A stretch of DNA of 64,000 nt from Paracoccus sp. DMF-8 (lineage in GTDB: Bacteria; Pseudomonadota; Alphaproteobacteria; Rhodobacterales; Rhodobacteraceae), in assembly GCF_029309835.1 (NCBI RefSeq), contig NZ_JARJHL010000005.1, positions 186,001 to 250,000 on the forward strand, written 5' to 3'. The position numbers and the translations under genes were made by a program. This document shows positions 1-9,182 of the stretch, one piece after another. Position 1 is the first letter of the stretch, and the number at the start of each line of letters is the position of its first letter. Under the pieces are notes generated by a model. The model had not been told where the DNA came from, made no database searches, and saw only the letters and a program-made list of their open reading frames with translations.

Positions 1-878
1 GGCGCAATATCGACCGGCTGGCGCGCAACTACGGCTATGACCGGATCACGGCCCTTGGGCAGCAGGATTTCCGCGCCATCCTGCCCTCGGACCGCTATGT
101 CGGCGGAGAGCTGGACATGGGCGCGGGCCATCTGCATCCGCTGAACCTTGCGATCGGCATGGCGCGGCTGGCCCGTGACGCGGGCGCCACCATCCATGAA
201 AACAGCGCCGTCCTGCGCATCCACCATGCGCAGACGGCGGGCGGGCTGTCGGTCCTGACCACCGACAGCGGCGTGCTGCGCTGCAACCATGTCATTCTGG
301 CCGCCAATGCCTATCTGGACCGGCTGGACGGCAAGGTCGCGGCCCGCGTCATGCCGATCAACAATTACATCGTCGCGACTGAACCCCTGGGCGACCGCGT
401 GACGCAGGTACTGACCCGCGACATTGCCGTCCATGACACGAAATTCGTGGTGAATTACTGGCGTCTGTCGCCCGACCAGCGGCTGATCTTTGGCGGGGGC
501 GAGACGCTGAGCTATCGTTTCCCCACAGATATCGCGGCCAAGGTCCGCAAGCCGCTGCTGCAGATCTATCCCGGCCTTGCCGATGTCGCGCTGACCCATG
601 CCTGGGGCGGATCGCTGGCGATCACCCGGACGCGGATGCCCTGCGTCATGCGGCCCGCGCCGAATTGCCTGTCGATCAGCGGCTATTCGGGACATGGCGT
701 CGCACTGGCGACGCTGGCCGAGCGGATCATGGCGCGGGCAGTGACGGGACAGGCGGGCGAATTCGACGTCATGGCCCGGCTGACCCCGCCCCCCTTCCCC
801 GGCGGCGCGCTGTTGCGCCAGCCGCTGCTGGTCGCGGGGATGACATGGTTCGCGCTGCGCGACAGGCTGGGTTTCTAG
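1..878 (+). CDS. FAD-dependent amine/amino-acid oxidoreductase, C-terminal part
   Basis: The frame is open from base 3, so the N-terminus with the FAD-binding Rossmann GxGxxG lies outside the window. The visible 291 residues have the features of the D-amino-acid oxidase superfamily (DAO fold), closest in feel to gamma-glutamylputrescine oxidase PuuB and related 'FAD-dependent oxidoreductase' proteins: YVGGELDMGAGHLHPLNLA, an internal Rossmann-like strand ending VILAANAY, the NYWRLSPDQRLIFGGGE segment and the C-terminal GYSGHGVALATLAERIMA, which in this family contacts the FAD. It probably oxidises a secondary or primary amine in the cytoplasm with release of peroxide. The substrate cannot be told from this fragment. 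It is convergent with the DUF2062 gene and the two stop regions overlap by 4 bases. Confidence 0.8.
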   Translation, partial: RNIDRLARNYGYDRITALGQQDFRAILPSDRYVGGELDMGAGHLHPLNLAIGMARLARDAGATIHENSAVLRIHHAQTAGGLSVLTTDSGVLRCNHVILAANAYLDRLDGKVAARVMPINNYIVATEPLGDRVTQVLTRDIAVHDTKFVVNYWRLSPDQRLIFGGGETLSYRFPTDIAAKVRKPLLQIYPGLADVALTHAWGGSLAITRTRMPCVMRPAPNCLSISGYSGHGVALATLAERIMARAVTGQAGEFDVMARLTPPPFPGGALLRQPLLVAGMTWFALRDRLGF

Positions 879-1543
879 CTGCCCTGCGTGTCGGCGGCGG
901 GCGTTGTCGGTGTCTCTGACGCCTTGGTCTTGAGTTCGCGCAGCGCGGCGATACGGTCGGCCATCTTCTTTTCGCGGCGGCGGTGATAGGCCTTGATCAG
1001 GGGCACGGTCAGGTAATGCCCGATCGCCCCGGCGATCACGCCCGGAATGATGCTGCCGACCGCATAGGGCAAAAAGATCTGTTCGTAAAACCCGTGCAGA
1101 TGCGCCCAATGCATGTCGCGTTCGGTAAAGACCGCCAGGAAATTGTTCCAAAGCTCGCCCCCGGCGCGGGCGAATTCGCCGGGCAGGGTCTTGATCGAAA
1201 TCGTGCCCTCGGTCCCCAGAAGCCACCGCCCCGTGGTCAGCGAAGCCATCGCCATGAAGGGCGTGGTCAGCGCATTGCCGACGAAGGTCCCCAGAAGCGC
1301 GGCCAGAATATTGCCCCGGATGATCCATGCGCACAGCGCCGCGCCCAGAAAGTGAAGCCCGAAAAACGGCGTAAAGGAAATGAAGATCCCGCAGGCAAAG
1401 CCGCGTCCGATCCGGCTAGGCGGGTCGGGCAGCCGGCGCATGCGGTGCAGGACATATTGCGTTGCCCGTTTCCAGCCGCCGCGCGGATAGAACATTTCGG
1501 TGGCAAGCTGGCCATAGGTCCGCGGGTTGCGGCGCTTGAACAC
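875..1543 (-). CDS. DUF2062 domain membrane protein
   Basis: A 222-residue protein starting MFKRRNPRTYGQ. After a basic N-terminus it has the DUF2062 signature: GFACGIFISFTPFFGLHF, then AALCAWIIRGNILAALLGTFVGNALTTPFMA, giving two to three membrane segments, and a further hydrophobic stretch around residues 150-180. The C-terminus is charged (HRRREKKMADR) and Thr/Ser-rich. Family members are inner-membrane proteins of unknown function found across Proteobacteria. It starts 15 bases after the Rel stop on the same strand, so it is probably the last gene of the rpoZ-rel transcription unit. Confidence 0.8.
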   Translation of the reverse strand: MFKRRNPRTYGQLATEMFYPRGGWKRATQYVLHRMRRLPDPPSRIGRGFACGIFISFTPFFGLHFLGAALCAWIIRGNILAALLGTFVGNALTTPFMAMASLTTGRWLLGTEGTISIKTLPGEFARAGGELWNNFLAVFTERDMHWAHLHGFYEQIFLPYAVGSIIPGVIAGAIGHYLTVPLIKAYHRRREKKMADRIAALRELKTKASETPTTPAADTQGS

Positions 1544-1558
1544 GGTGTCGTCCCTTTT

Positions 1559-3676
1559 CTAGGGACGCGCAGAGGCATCCCGGATACGGGCGACCTGCGC
1601 CACATCGCTTTCCGCCTCCAGCGCGGTCAAAAGCATATGCAGGTGCTCGCGGTCGCGCAGTTCAACCTGGATCCGCAACCGGTAGAAATCGGGTTTCCGG
1701 TCAACGAATTCCAGATCAGAGATATTGGCTCCCTGCTGGCCGATCAAGGTGCATATTCGCCCCAGAACACCGGCATCATGCCGGATGGTCAGTGACAGAT
1801 TTGTGGAGTAGGCGGCGGGATGGCGCCCCTCGCGCCAGTGCAGATCGACCCAACGCTGCGGGCTGTCTTCGAATTCGGCCAGAACCGGGCAGTCGATGGC
1901 ATGGATCACGACGCCCTTGCCGCGATAGGTGATGCCGACGATGCGCTCACCCGGCAAGGGGTTGCAGCAGGGCGCGCGGGTAAATTCCTGATCGGCCTCC
2001 AGCCCGGCGACGGCGCGTTTCGCGTCCACCTCGCTTTGGGCCGAGGCGAGTTCGGAGTAAAGCGTGCGCAACACGTCCTGCGCCGCGATTTCCGCGCTGC
2101 CGATGCGGGCCAGCAGTTCGGAGGTATCGGGCAGCGCCATGGTGCGCGCGGCGGTGCGCAGCGCCTTGTCGGTGACGCGCCGCCCGACATGTTCAAAGGC
2201 GACGCGCACCAGTTCCGAACCCAGGCGGATGAAACGGTCGCGGTCCTCGTCGCGCAGGGATTTGCGGATCGCGGCCTTGGCCCGACCGGTCACGACGATA
2301 TCCAGCCATGTCGCCTGCGGCCGCTGCCCCGAGGCAGAGATGATATCGATCGACTGCCCGTTTTTCAGCCGCGTCCACAAAGGCACGCGGATGCCGTCGA
2401 TCTTGGCGCCGACGCAGGAATGGCCAAGCCGCGTGTGGATCGCATAGGCGAAATCAATCGGTGTCGCGCCCTTGGGCAGCTGGATCACATCGCCCTTGGG
2501 CGTAAAGCAAAAGACCTGATCGGAATACATTTCCAGTTTGACGTGTTCCAGAAACTCGTCATGGTCTTCTTCGCCGAAACGCTCGGTCAGGCTGGCGATC
2601 CATTCGCCCGGATCGACGGCAAAAGGGTTCTGGGTGCAGGCGCCGTCGCGATAGGCCCAATGCGCGGCCACGCCCGATTCGGCGACCTCGTGCATCTGGC
2701 GGGTGCGGATCTGCACCTCGACCCGCGTGCCGTCGCGGCCCGAAACGGTGGTGTGGATCGAACGGTAGCCGTTCGATTTCGGCTGGCTGATGTAATCCCA
2801 GAACCGCCCCGGCACGGCCCGCCAGCGCTGGTGGATACAGCCAAGCGCGCGGTAACAGTCGGCCTCGTTGCGGGTGATGATGCGAAAGCCGTAAATGTCG
2901 GACAGCCGCGAAAAGGACAGCTGCTTTTCCTGCATCTTGCGCCAGATCGAGAACGGCTTTTTCGCGCGGCCATAGACATTGGCCTCGATCGATTCGGCTT
3001 CCAGAACGGTGCGGATATCGGCGGTGATTTTCGGAATGACATCGCCGGTTTCGCGCTGCAGCGTCACGAAACGGCGGATGATCGAATTGCGCGCCTCGGG
3101 GTTGATGACCTTGAAGGCCAGATCCTCCAGTTCCTCGCGCATCCACTGCATACCCATGCGCCCGGCCAGAGGGGCATAGATATCCATGGTTTCGCGGGCC
3201 TTCTGCAGCTGCTTTTCCGGCTTCATCGACTTGATCGTGCGCATATTGTGCAGACGGTCGGCCAGCTTGACCAGAATCACGCGCAGGTCGCGCGACATGG
3301 CCATGAACAGCTTGCGAAAGTTTTCGGCCTGTTTGGAATGAACCCCGGACAGTTGCAGATTGGTCAGCTTGGTCACGCCATCGACCAGATCCGCGACCTC
3401 GCGCCCGAACATGCGCGACACTTCGTCCCAGGTGGAACGGGTGTCTTCGATGGTGTCGTGCAGCAGCGCGGTGATCAGCGTCGCATCGTCCAGCTGCATT
3501 TCGGTCAGAATGGCGGCGACGGCGACGGGATGGGTAAAATAAGGCTCGCCCGAATGGCGGAACTGGCCTTCATGCATGCGACGCCTGCGATTCATAGGCG
3601 GTCGCGGATCAGATCCGCATTCGTGCGCGGATTGTAATTGCGGAATCAATGCAAGGAGGTCTTCGACGTCAATCAT
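1559..3676 (-). CDS. relA: Bifunctional (p)ppGpp synthase/hydrolase (Rel/SpoT, RSH)
   Basis: A full-length RSH enzyme of about 705 residues that makes and degrades the alarmone (p)ppGpp. Domains run HD hydrolase (YFTHPVAVAAIL, LLHDTIEDT at about 45-75), synthetase (YGFRIITRNEADCYRALG and KSNGYRSIHTTV), TGS (FCFTPKGDVIQLPKGATPIDFAYAIHT) and C-terminal ACT. The active-site motifs for both activities look intact, as expected for the single alphaproteobacterial Rel. Residues 12-33 do not match the family: the conserved RNYNPRTNADLIR motif is present in the +1 frame, and three extra single bases (about 3643, 3600, 3579) restore the frame. This is probably sequencing error, because the flanking protein is perfect. 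It lies just downstream of rpoZ, the usual Rhodobacterales arrangement. Confidence 0.93.
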   Translation of the reverse strand: MIDVEDLLALIPQLQSAHECGSDPRPPMNRRRRMHEGQFRHSGEPYFTHPVAVAAILTEMQLDDATLITALLHDTIEDTRSTWDEVSRMFGREVADLVDGVTKLTNLQLSGVHSKQAENFRKLFMAMSRDLRVILVKLADRLHNMRTIKSMKPEKQLQKARETMDIYAPLAGRMGMQWMREELEDLAFKVINPEARNSIIRRFVTLQRETGDVIPKITADIRTVLEAESIEANVYGRAKKPFSIWRKMQEKQLSFSRLSDIYGFRIITRNEADCYRALGCIHQRWRAVPGRFWDYISQPKSNGYRSIHTTVSGRDGTRVEVQIRTRQMHEVAESGVAAHWAYRDGACTQNPFAVDPGEWIASLTERFGEEDHDEFLEHVKLEMYSDQVFCFTPKGDVIQLPKGATPIDFAYAIHTRLGHSCVGAKIDGIRVPLWTRLKNGQSIDIISASGQRPQATWLDIVVTGRAKAAIRKSLRDEDRDRFIRLGSELVRVAFEHVGRRVTDKALRTAARTMALPDTSELLARIGSAEIAAQDVLRTLYSELASAQSEVDAKRAVAGLEADQEFTRAPCCNPLPGERIVGITYRGKGVVIHAIDCPVLAEFEDSPQRWVDLHWREGRHPAAYSTNLSLTIRHDAGVLGRICTLIGQQGANISDLEFVDRKPDFYRLRIQVELRDREHLHMLLTALEAESDVAQVARIRDASARP

Positions 3677-3698
3677 GTCCAGCCGAAGACCCTGAAAC

Positions 3699-4055
3699 TC
3701 AATCCCTGCCCTGCGCTTCCAGCATCATGCGCAGCATCCGTTCCTCGGTTTCTTCGTCAGCCGGTTTCGGACGGTCGATTTCGGCACCCAGAAGCAGCGC
3801 CATCGCGTCCTCTTCGGGTTCGTCGACTTCGATCTGGGTCTGGGTCGATTCGATCATCCGCTCACGCAGGTCATCGACGGATTGGGTTTCGTCGGCGATT
3901 TCGCGCAGCGCGACGACCGGGTTCTTGTCATTGTCGCGATCAACCGTCAGCGTGCTGCCGGCAGCGATTTCACGGGCGCGATGCGAGGCAAGCAGAACGA
4001 CATCAAAGCGGTTCGGAACCTTGTCAACGACGTCTTCGACAGTAACGCGGGCCAT
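3699..4055 (-). CDS. rpoZ: RNA polymerase omega subunit
   Basis: A 118-residue protein starting [33 protein letters not shown], which is the diagnostic omega fold that clamps the beta-prime subunit and helps RNA polymerase assembly and ppGpp sensing. The conserved [10 protein letters not shown] helix follows. As in other Rhodobacteraceae there is an acidic, Glu-rich C-terminal extension (about residues 70-118). It sits 22 bases upstream of rel on the same strand, linking the polymerase subunit and alarmone synthase in one unit. The start is the first ATG of the conserved N-terminus. Confidence 0.95.
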   Translation of the reverse strand: MARVTVEDVVDKVPNRFDVVLLASHRAREIAAGSTLTVDRDNDKNPVVALREIADETQSVDDLRERMIESTQTQIEVDEPEEDAMALLLGAEIDRPKPADEETEERMLRMMLEAQGRD

Positions 4056-4123
4056 CAGTCACCTTTGATTGCGATTCGGCATGAAAAGAGAAGCAGCATA
4101 AATGCGCATCCAGGACATGAATG

Positions 4124-4706
4124 TCAAGGCTCTGCCAGTCCCATCCCCTCGAAGGCGCGGGGTGGCAAGGCGCATCTCATCCGGGTGACGGTCTCGCCGG
4201 TCAGCGGATGACGCCAGCCGGGCGCGATTTCGGCCAGAGGGACCAGCACGAAGGCCCGGTCCTGCATCCGCGGATGGGGCAGGATCAGACGGTCCGGCGC
4301 CTCGACCGACTGCCGTTCGGGGGCCAGTTCGCGCCACAGCGTCTGTCCCGCCGCATCGGGCCGGACCAGATCGCCATAGGCCAGCAGGTCCAGATCAATC
4401 GGCCACGCCTGCCAGCGCCCGCCGTCGCGGATGCGGCCCAGTTCGGCCTCGATCCGGTGCAGGCGTTCCAAAAGCGCCTCGGGCGTCAGCGCGGTTTTCA
4501 CGCAAGCCGCCGCATTGACGTAATCCGGCCCGCTGCCGATCGGGAAAGCCGGTGTTTTCCAGAACCGGCTGACCGAAATTATCTCAATGTTTTCAACGGC
4601 CAGAAGCCGCAAAGGCCGCGCGCAAGCTGTCCGAAGGAATACCTGCCCAAGTTGGCAGGTTTGCACCCAATGCAACCAGCCCTAGACTCTGAGTTTGTTT
4701 TTCCAT
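4124..4706 (-). CDS. folK: 2-amino-4-hydroxy-6-hydroxymethyldihydropteridine pyrophosphokinase, frameshifted
   Basis: HPPK transfers pyrophosphate to hydroxymethyldihydropterin in folate synthesis. The C-terminal frame carries VSRFWKTPAFP, GPDYVNAA, the catalytic WPIDLDLLAYG and LILPHPRMQDRAFVLVPL, all HPPK hallmarks. The expected N-terminus (start MEKQTQS, then LVALGANLPTWAGIPSDSLRAA) is encoded in another frame from an ATG at 4706. The two frames meet near 4590, at GGCCG, where one extra base explains the break. Starting only at the downstream TTG at 4675 would lose the conserved LGxN loop, so I annotate the longer frameshifted gene. Probably functional in the cell if the indel is a read error. 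Confidence 0.85.
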
Positions 4707-4729
4707 TCCAAGTTTTTCTGGAGGAAGTT

Positions 4730-5293
4730 GTGTTCTGCAAAGACGACCGCTTGGCTTTGTTCATCGACGGTTCCAATCTTTACGCTGCAGCCAAGTCGCT
4801 CGGGTTCGATATCGACTATAAACTGCTTCGTCAGGAGTTCGAGCGGCGGGGCAAACTGATCCGCGCCTATTATTATACGGCGCTGCTGGAAAATGACGAT
4901 TATTCACCCATTCGCCCCCTGGTCGACTGGCTGCATTACAACGGCTATTCGATGATCACCAAGCCCGCCCGCGAATATACCGACGGTCTGGGGCGGCGCA
5001 AGATCAAGGGCAACATGGATATCGAACTGACTGTGACCGCGATGGAACTGGCGCCGCGCATGGATCATGCCGTGCTGTTTTCCGGGGACGGCGATTTCCG
5101 CCCGCTGGTCGAGGCGCTGCAACGTCAGGGCGTGCGGGTGTCCATCGTCTCGACGACGCGCAGCCAGCCACCGATGATCGCCGACGAGTTGCGTCGTCAG
5201 GCGGATAACTTCATCGAACTGGACGCCCTGCGCGAAACCATCGGCCATCCGCCGCGCGATCAGTCGCCAGCCGAAACCAACCGCGCGTCGTAA
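4730..5293 (+). CDS. NYN domain protein (LabA/DUF88 family)
   Basis: A 187-residue protein with a PIN-like NYN nuclease fold: FIDGSNLYAAAKSLGFDIDY (first acidic residue), KGNMDIELTVTAMELA, and LFSGDGDFRPLVEALQRQGVRVSIVST with the paired Asp residues. These are the conserved acidic residues of LabA/Limkain-type putative ribonucleases. The GTG start at 4730 is chosen because a GGAGG site lies 6 bases upstream and the family begins MF(C/Y)KDDRLALF. The 23-base gap to the divergent folK start means the two promoters must lie within or overlap each other's 5' ends. The C-terminal tail after residue 170 is not conserved. RNA substrate unknown. Confidence 0.85.
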   Translation: MFCKDDRLALFIDGSNLYAAAKSLGFDIDYKLLRQEFERRGKLIRAYYYTALLENDDYSPIRPLVDWLHYNGYSMITKPAREYTDGLGRRKIKGNMDIELTVTAMELAPRMDHAVLFSGDGDFRPLVEALQRQGVRVSIVSTTRSQPPMIADELRRQADNFIELDALRETIGHPPRDQSPAETNRAS

Positions 5294-5489
5294 TCCGGCC
5301 GGGCGCCATGCCGGGCCGGCCGGCGCAGAGATTGACTATGCGGCCAGGGGTGCAGGATGCACCAATTCCGGCATCCGGCGTTTCGTCAAACACGGTCGCG
5401 ATCTTTTGTCGCAAGACCTGCGGGCTTCTGAATGGTTCTTTCGGCATCACGGACATCTGCCCGTCTGTGATGCAGGGGCGGCGACCTGC

Positions 5490-5494
5490 GGTTT
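5490..5494. repeat. Target site duplication, left copy (GGTTT)
   Basis: Five bases GGTTT immediately precede the TG terminus of the Mu-like prophage and recur exactly after its CA terminus at 14207-14211. Five-base duplications are characteristic of Mu-type transposition. Confidence 0.85.
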
Positions 5495-5501
5495 TGAGCG
5501 G

Positions 5502-5582
5502 TGACACTTGGTTTGAGCGATCATCGTTTTTGCGGTCTATATTTTTCAATGGGTTACGAGGTTGCCGTGACGCATGGTTTGA
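5502..5582 (+). promoter_or_regulatory. Left-end MuA-type binding sites L1 and L2
   Basis: L1 is TGACACTTGGTTTGA (5502-5516) and L2 is the related TGACGCATGGTTTGA (5568-5582). They share the same orientation and their inverse copies occur at the right end. By analogy with Mu attL these are where transposase subunits bind. The 5294-5494 stretch to the left is host intergenic sequence in which I see no gene. Confidence 0.75.
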
Positions 5583-5697
5583 TACATTTCAGCCAAGTTG
5601 GGGCGAAAACGTCACCTGCAGTATGTATGCCGTCAAAAATCATTCAATGAAATCAATAGATGGAAAATTGTGGTGATCGGAGAAAACCGACCACCGT

Positions 5698-6225
5698 TCA
5701 CCTCTTCAACTCGGGATGGGCTCTCTCCAGATCTGCAATCTGAACCTTCATCTCATCAATTTTCTTTCGCATCGATTTCTGCATGTCTTCGTCTGATCTT
5801 TGGATGAATGCCGCAATCTGCGCCATGGTCAGGCCGCTGCTGACGATAGTCTCAGCAAGCCCGGCGGCATGAGCCCCGATTTCCTGCGCCAAGTATTCTG
5901 GCTGAGGTATCAGCTCGTCGTGCTGCTGCATCTCAATGAGGTTCTTTAGTGTGGAGAGTGCCGCACGTTCAGCGGCAAGACGCACAAGCAAAACGCCGCC
6001 CAACGCCGCATCGACGTCACCGAGCACCAACCAATCCAGAGAAACCCTAAGACCAAGGGCTATCTGCTTTAGCGCCTCAACCCCCGGCAGTGGTGCGTTC
6101 TCGCGACGCATGTAGCTTTCTAAGGTGCGGCGGGAGATGCCAATCATCGTCGCCATCTCCGCAGCGGTCCAGCCGTTTTGGTCCTTAACCTGCCGCAGCC
6201 TGGCCGCAATTGTGTCGGCACTCAT
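5698..6225 (-). CDS. Mu-like phage repressor (XRE-type HTH)
   Basis: A 175-residue protein. Residues 5-60 form an XRE/Cro-C1 helix-turn-helix (WTAAEMATMIGISRRTLESYMRRENAPLPGVEALKQIALGL, with DWLVLG at its end, typical of phage repressors), followed by a helical C-terminal part (about 75-170) that may oligomerise. Its leftward orientation, opposite to the early transposition genes, and the palindrome between it and the Ner-like gene fit the role of Mu c repressor that keeps the lysogenic state. Local GC content is lower than in host genes, consistent with phage origin. The reading frame is intact. Confidence 0.8.
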   Translation of the reverse strand: MSADTIAARLRQVKDQNGWTAAEMATMIGISRRTLESYMRRENAPLPGVEALKQIALGLRVSLDWLVLGDVDAALGGVLLVRLAAERAALSTLKNLIEMQQHDELIPQPEYLAQEIGAHAAGLAETIVSSGLTMAQIAAFIQRSDEDMQKSMRKKIDEMKVQIADLERAHPELKR

Positions 6226-6261
6226 CTTTTCACCTTGTCAATTACCAATATCATGGCAATC

Positions 6262-6281
6262 TATACGAATATCAACGTATA
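6262..6281. promoter_or_regulatory. Operator-like palindrome in the repressor/ner intergenic region
   Basis: TATACG-8 nt-CGTATA is a perfect 6-bp inverted repeat in the AT-rich divergent region between repressor and Ner-like gene. A site here is where repressor and Ner would be expected to bind; the binding itself is inferred. Confidence 0.45.
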
Positions 6282-6288
6282 AAATCCT

Positions 6289-6507
6289 ATGATGATCGTA
6301 GCTGATAGATCCGGGTACTGTCATCGTCTAAGCGCGATCCGGGCAGGTTTCGTGTCTCTGGGGACTTCCCTCAACGCATGGTGCCGAAGCAACGGCATAG
6401 ACACATCCAATGTATACAAGGCGATTTCCGGCAAGTGGCGTGGCCCAAAGGCCGACCGCTTGATTGCCTTGTTGCATGAAGCCGCAGGTGTGTCTCAGGC
6501 ATGTTGA
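6289..6507 (+). CDS. Ner-like small DNA-binding protein
   Basis: A 72-residue protein, first gene of the early rightward operon. Residues about 25-65 (LGTSLNAWCRSNGIDTSNVYKAISGKWRGPKADRLIALL) have the layout of a lambda-repressor-like helix-turn-helix, and the position matches Mu Ner, the negative regulator of early transcription. Similarity is by pattern and context only. Its last codons overlap the start of the transposase by 7 bases, suggesting translational coupling. Confidence 0.55.
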   Translation: MMIVADRSGYCHRLSAIRAGFVSLGTSLNAWCRSNGIDTSNVYKAISGKWRGPKADRLIALLHEAAGVSQAC

Positions 6508-8449
6508 TCCCTGTGCGTTTGCTGCTGGGAACTGGCGATATCCCGTCGCATCGTGCCAGCGCGGTAAGTTGGCTCTGCCGCCACCACGTTTCCACCCATC
6601 GGATCAAGGGTAACGCTGGGCTGCGAGACGCAATCGCACGTTCCGACCTTCCCGAACCCGAGCGCCTTGCATTTCTCGCCCACCGCGCGGAGAAGATGGG
6701 CCTGCCGATGGGCGTCCGGGACGATGCCGCACATCTGGCACTGGCTGCGAAGCCCGTGACGGTTCAGAACACGGCCTATGCCCGCGCGGAAACCATGATG
6801 TTCATCGCGAAGCATGAGGCGGCGGGCCTGAAATGGGGGCACATTTCTGCCCTGCTGAAGGCGGCGGTGAAAGATGGCTCTGCCGTTCTCGCCCCGTCAC
6901 ATGCGACCAAACGCCGTTGGAGTGCGCTGATCGCGGGTGTGGATACCGTGAACTGGGCACCGGCTCTGGCACCGGAGTATCGGGGCCGCACCGTCACCGC
7001 AGAGATTTCGCCCGAGGCCTGGGCCGAGTTTGAAACGCTGCTTTATCTTGCCGGTAAGAACGGCACCGGTTGGCCTCTGAAAGAGGCATGGCGGCGGATC
7101 GAGGAACAAAAGGTCGCGCGCGGGTAGGCGTGGCCCTGCTATCGCACTGTGATGCGACATTGGGAACGCCAGGACGAGGTTCGCAAGCGTGCTCTGCGCA
7201 TGGGCGAGGACAAGGCAGCGAAATCCCTGATCCAGTATCAGCCGCGCACCGTTGAGGACATGTGCGCCATGCAACAGGTCGAACTGGACGGGCGGGAGTT
7301 CAAGGTCAAGGTCCGTTTCCGGGATGGGAAGATCGGTTGCCCGTGGGTGATCGTCTATACAGACCGCGCATCTTCGCGCATCGTCGGCTATGCCATCTCG
7401 GATTCCGAGAATGAGGAAGCTGTCGCCGAAGCCACCATCCGGATGTGCGACGAGAACGACATTCCCGATCTAGTTTATACCGATAACGGCTCGGCCATCA
7501 ACGGCAAGAGGATGATGGGTGGTCTCAAGCCTTTGATCCAGCGCAAGGAAACGCGCTCACCTGATTGGGAAGTGCCGGGTGTCCTGAAACTCCTCGGGAT
7601 CGAACTCAAGAACGCGGGGCCGAACAAGGCGCGCTCGAAGCTGTCGGAAAGTATCTTCTCGGTTTTGCGGCGGTTCGACAACGATCCAGTGTTCCATCAG
7701 GCGCAGCGTTCCGGGCCGAGCGATACGCCGAATCCGGATCCGGTGCCTGTCGATATCGAACTGTTCGAGCGGTTCATGGCAAAGGCTATCCGTGATTTTA
7801 ACGCCCGGACCGATAGCCGCGCACAAGGTCTGATGCCGGGCGAATGCCGGAACTATGCGTTCGTGCGGCTGTCGGAAGGCCGGATTTCGCGGGCCGTCCC
7901 CCGCTGCAAAGCCGATCTGTCCGTATGAAGTGGTATCGCCGCACCGTTATGGGTGATGGGCGCGTCAGGTTCCCGAAAATCGGCTTGTTCGGGGATATCT
8001 CGACACAAGACGCCACGCTGAAGCATGTCGGCAAGAAGGTCTTGGTTGGTATCGACCCCAGCGCTTTCAACGCGCCGGCCACGGTGCGCCATTGGGAAGA
8101 TGAGGCGCAGCGCGGGCTGCTGCTGGAGCGCCTGCCGATCTATGAAGCCACGCGACACGGGGATGCGGCGGGCCTGCGCAGGGCTGTAGCCGAAGAACGC
8201 CGGGTCAAGAACCTGGTTGCGAAGCACAAAGTTGCCGATACCAACCGCAGAGTTGCCGAGCTGCGGCAGGCAGTTATGGAGGCGGAAGCATCCGCGCCGC
8301 TACCCACCAAGCCCACCGTGGTCGCTCTCGATACTCGCAACCCATTTTCGGATAAGCCGCTTGATGGGCCGAAAGACCTGCATCCGTTGCAGGCAAAGCT
8401 TCGGGCCAATCTTGAAAGAAACCTCGCTGCTGCAAAGGCGGCGGGATGA
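6501..8449 (+). pseudogene. MuA-type DDE transposase, interrupted
   Basis: The protein is Mu transposase (MuA/rve type). Segment 1 (6501-7127) holds the N-terminal DNA-binding region. Segment 2 (7128-7928) continues in the same frame and carries the DDE catalytic core: VIVYTDRASSRIVGYAIS (first Asp), LVYTDNGSAING (second Asp) and LSESIFSVLRRF (probable Glu). Segment 3 (to 8449) is the C-terminal domain that contacts MuB (HVGKKVLVGIDPSAFNAP, then a Lys/Arg-rich helix). An amber TAG at 7125-7127 falls where a Trp (TGG) would fit, between ARG and AWPCYRTV, and a frame change near 7920 separates segments 2 and 3. The amber is a substitution, unlike the indels elsewhere in the window. Confidence 0.85.
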
Positions 8450-8528
8450 AGCGGCGTGAGGGGGAAGTTTGGTCGCTGCCCCTCACGCCCAAACCGGCGG
8501 GTGAAACCCGTCCAGAACGGAGAGAAAG

Positions 8529-9182
8529 ATGGCAGAACATGTGAAACTTGCCAAGCCTTCGCTGCCTGATGCGCCTGACTTCGTGCGCACCAGCACGGCG
8601 AATAACATCCTGCTTTCGGTAGACATGATCCGGGCGCAGCCTCGCCCGGCCATGACGATGGTTTGCGGTGTGCCCGGCTGCGGGAAATCTACGACGCTGG
8701 AAATGCTGGCGAAATCGGACCCGGATGCACGGCTGATTTCGATAGCGCCCGGCGAAGGTGGTGCCTTCGGTGTGGCAGAAATCGTCGTGGACAAGCTCGG
8801 CCTCGGCATCAGGCCGAAGGGCAGCACCATCGCCACGCTTCGCCGCGAAATCGGCCGTTTCCTGCAACATGCGGGCATCTGGCTGATGGTTGATGAGGCC
8901 CAGCACCTGACGAAGGAAGGGGCAGATTGGCTTCGCATTCTGTGTGAGGAAAGCCGGACGGACCTCCTGCTTGCCGGTGATCTGCGCCTTGCCCGCATGC
9001 TCGACGAGATGCCGCAACTGCAAAGCCGCATGCTGCGGGCGGTGATCGTCGAAGAGGTTACGGAAAGCGATGTGCGCGACCTTGCGCAGGCGTTTGGCGT
9101 CCAGCGCAAGGATTCCTTCACTATGCTGCATCGTGCTGCCCTGGTGAAAGGTGGTCTGCGCACCGTGAATACTGCGTTCTGA
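8529..9182 (+). CDS. MuB-like AAA ATPase (transposition target protein)
   Basis: A 217-residue ATPase directly after the transposase, the position of Mu B. Walker A is GVPGCGKST at about residue 48, Walker B is WLMVDEAQH at about 120, and the sensor-like LLLAGDLRLARML follows. MuB binds target DNA, recruits and stimulates MuA and gives target immunity. An AGAGAAAG site precedes the ATG. The C-terminal domain is shorter than in Mu B (312 aa), ending at a TGA at 9180-9182. A real coding end in another frame at 9283 suggests either truncation or a frame change here. Confidence 0.75.
   Translation: MAEHVKLAKPSLPDAPDFVRTSTANNILLSVDMIRAQPRPAMTMVCGVPGCGKSTTLEMLAKSDPDARLISIAPGEGGAFGVAEIVVDKLGLGIRPKGSTIATLRREIGRFLQHAGIWLMVDEAQHLTKEGADWLRILCEESRTDLLLAGDLRLARMLDEMPQLQSRMLRAVIVEEVTESDVRDLAQAFGVQRKDSFTMLHRAALVKGGLRTVNTAF

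Noticed and set aside
1820..3637. A 605-codon frame antisense to rel, and similar long antisense frames at 20586-22355, 37614-39425 and 44332-46356
   Set aside because: All lie opposite well-identified genes and show the compositional bias of shadow ORFs.
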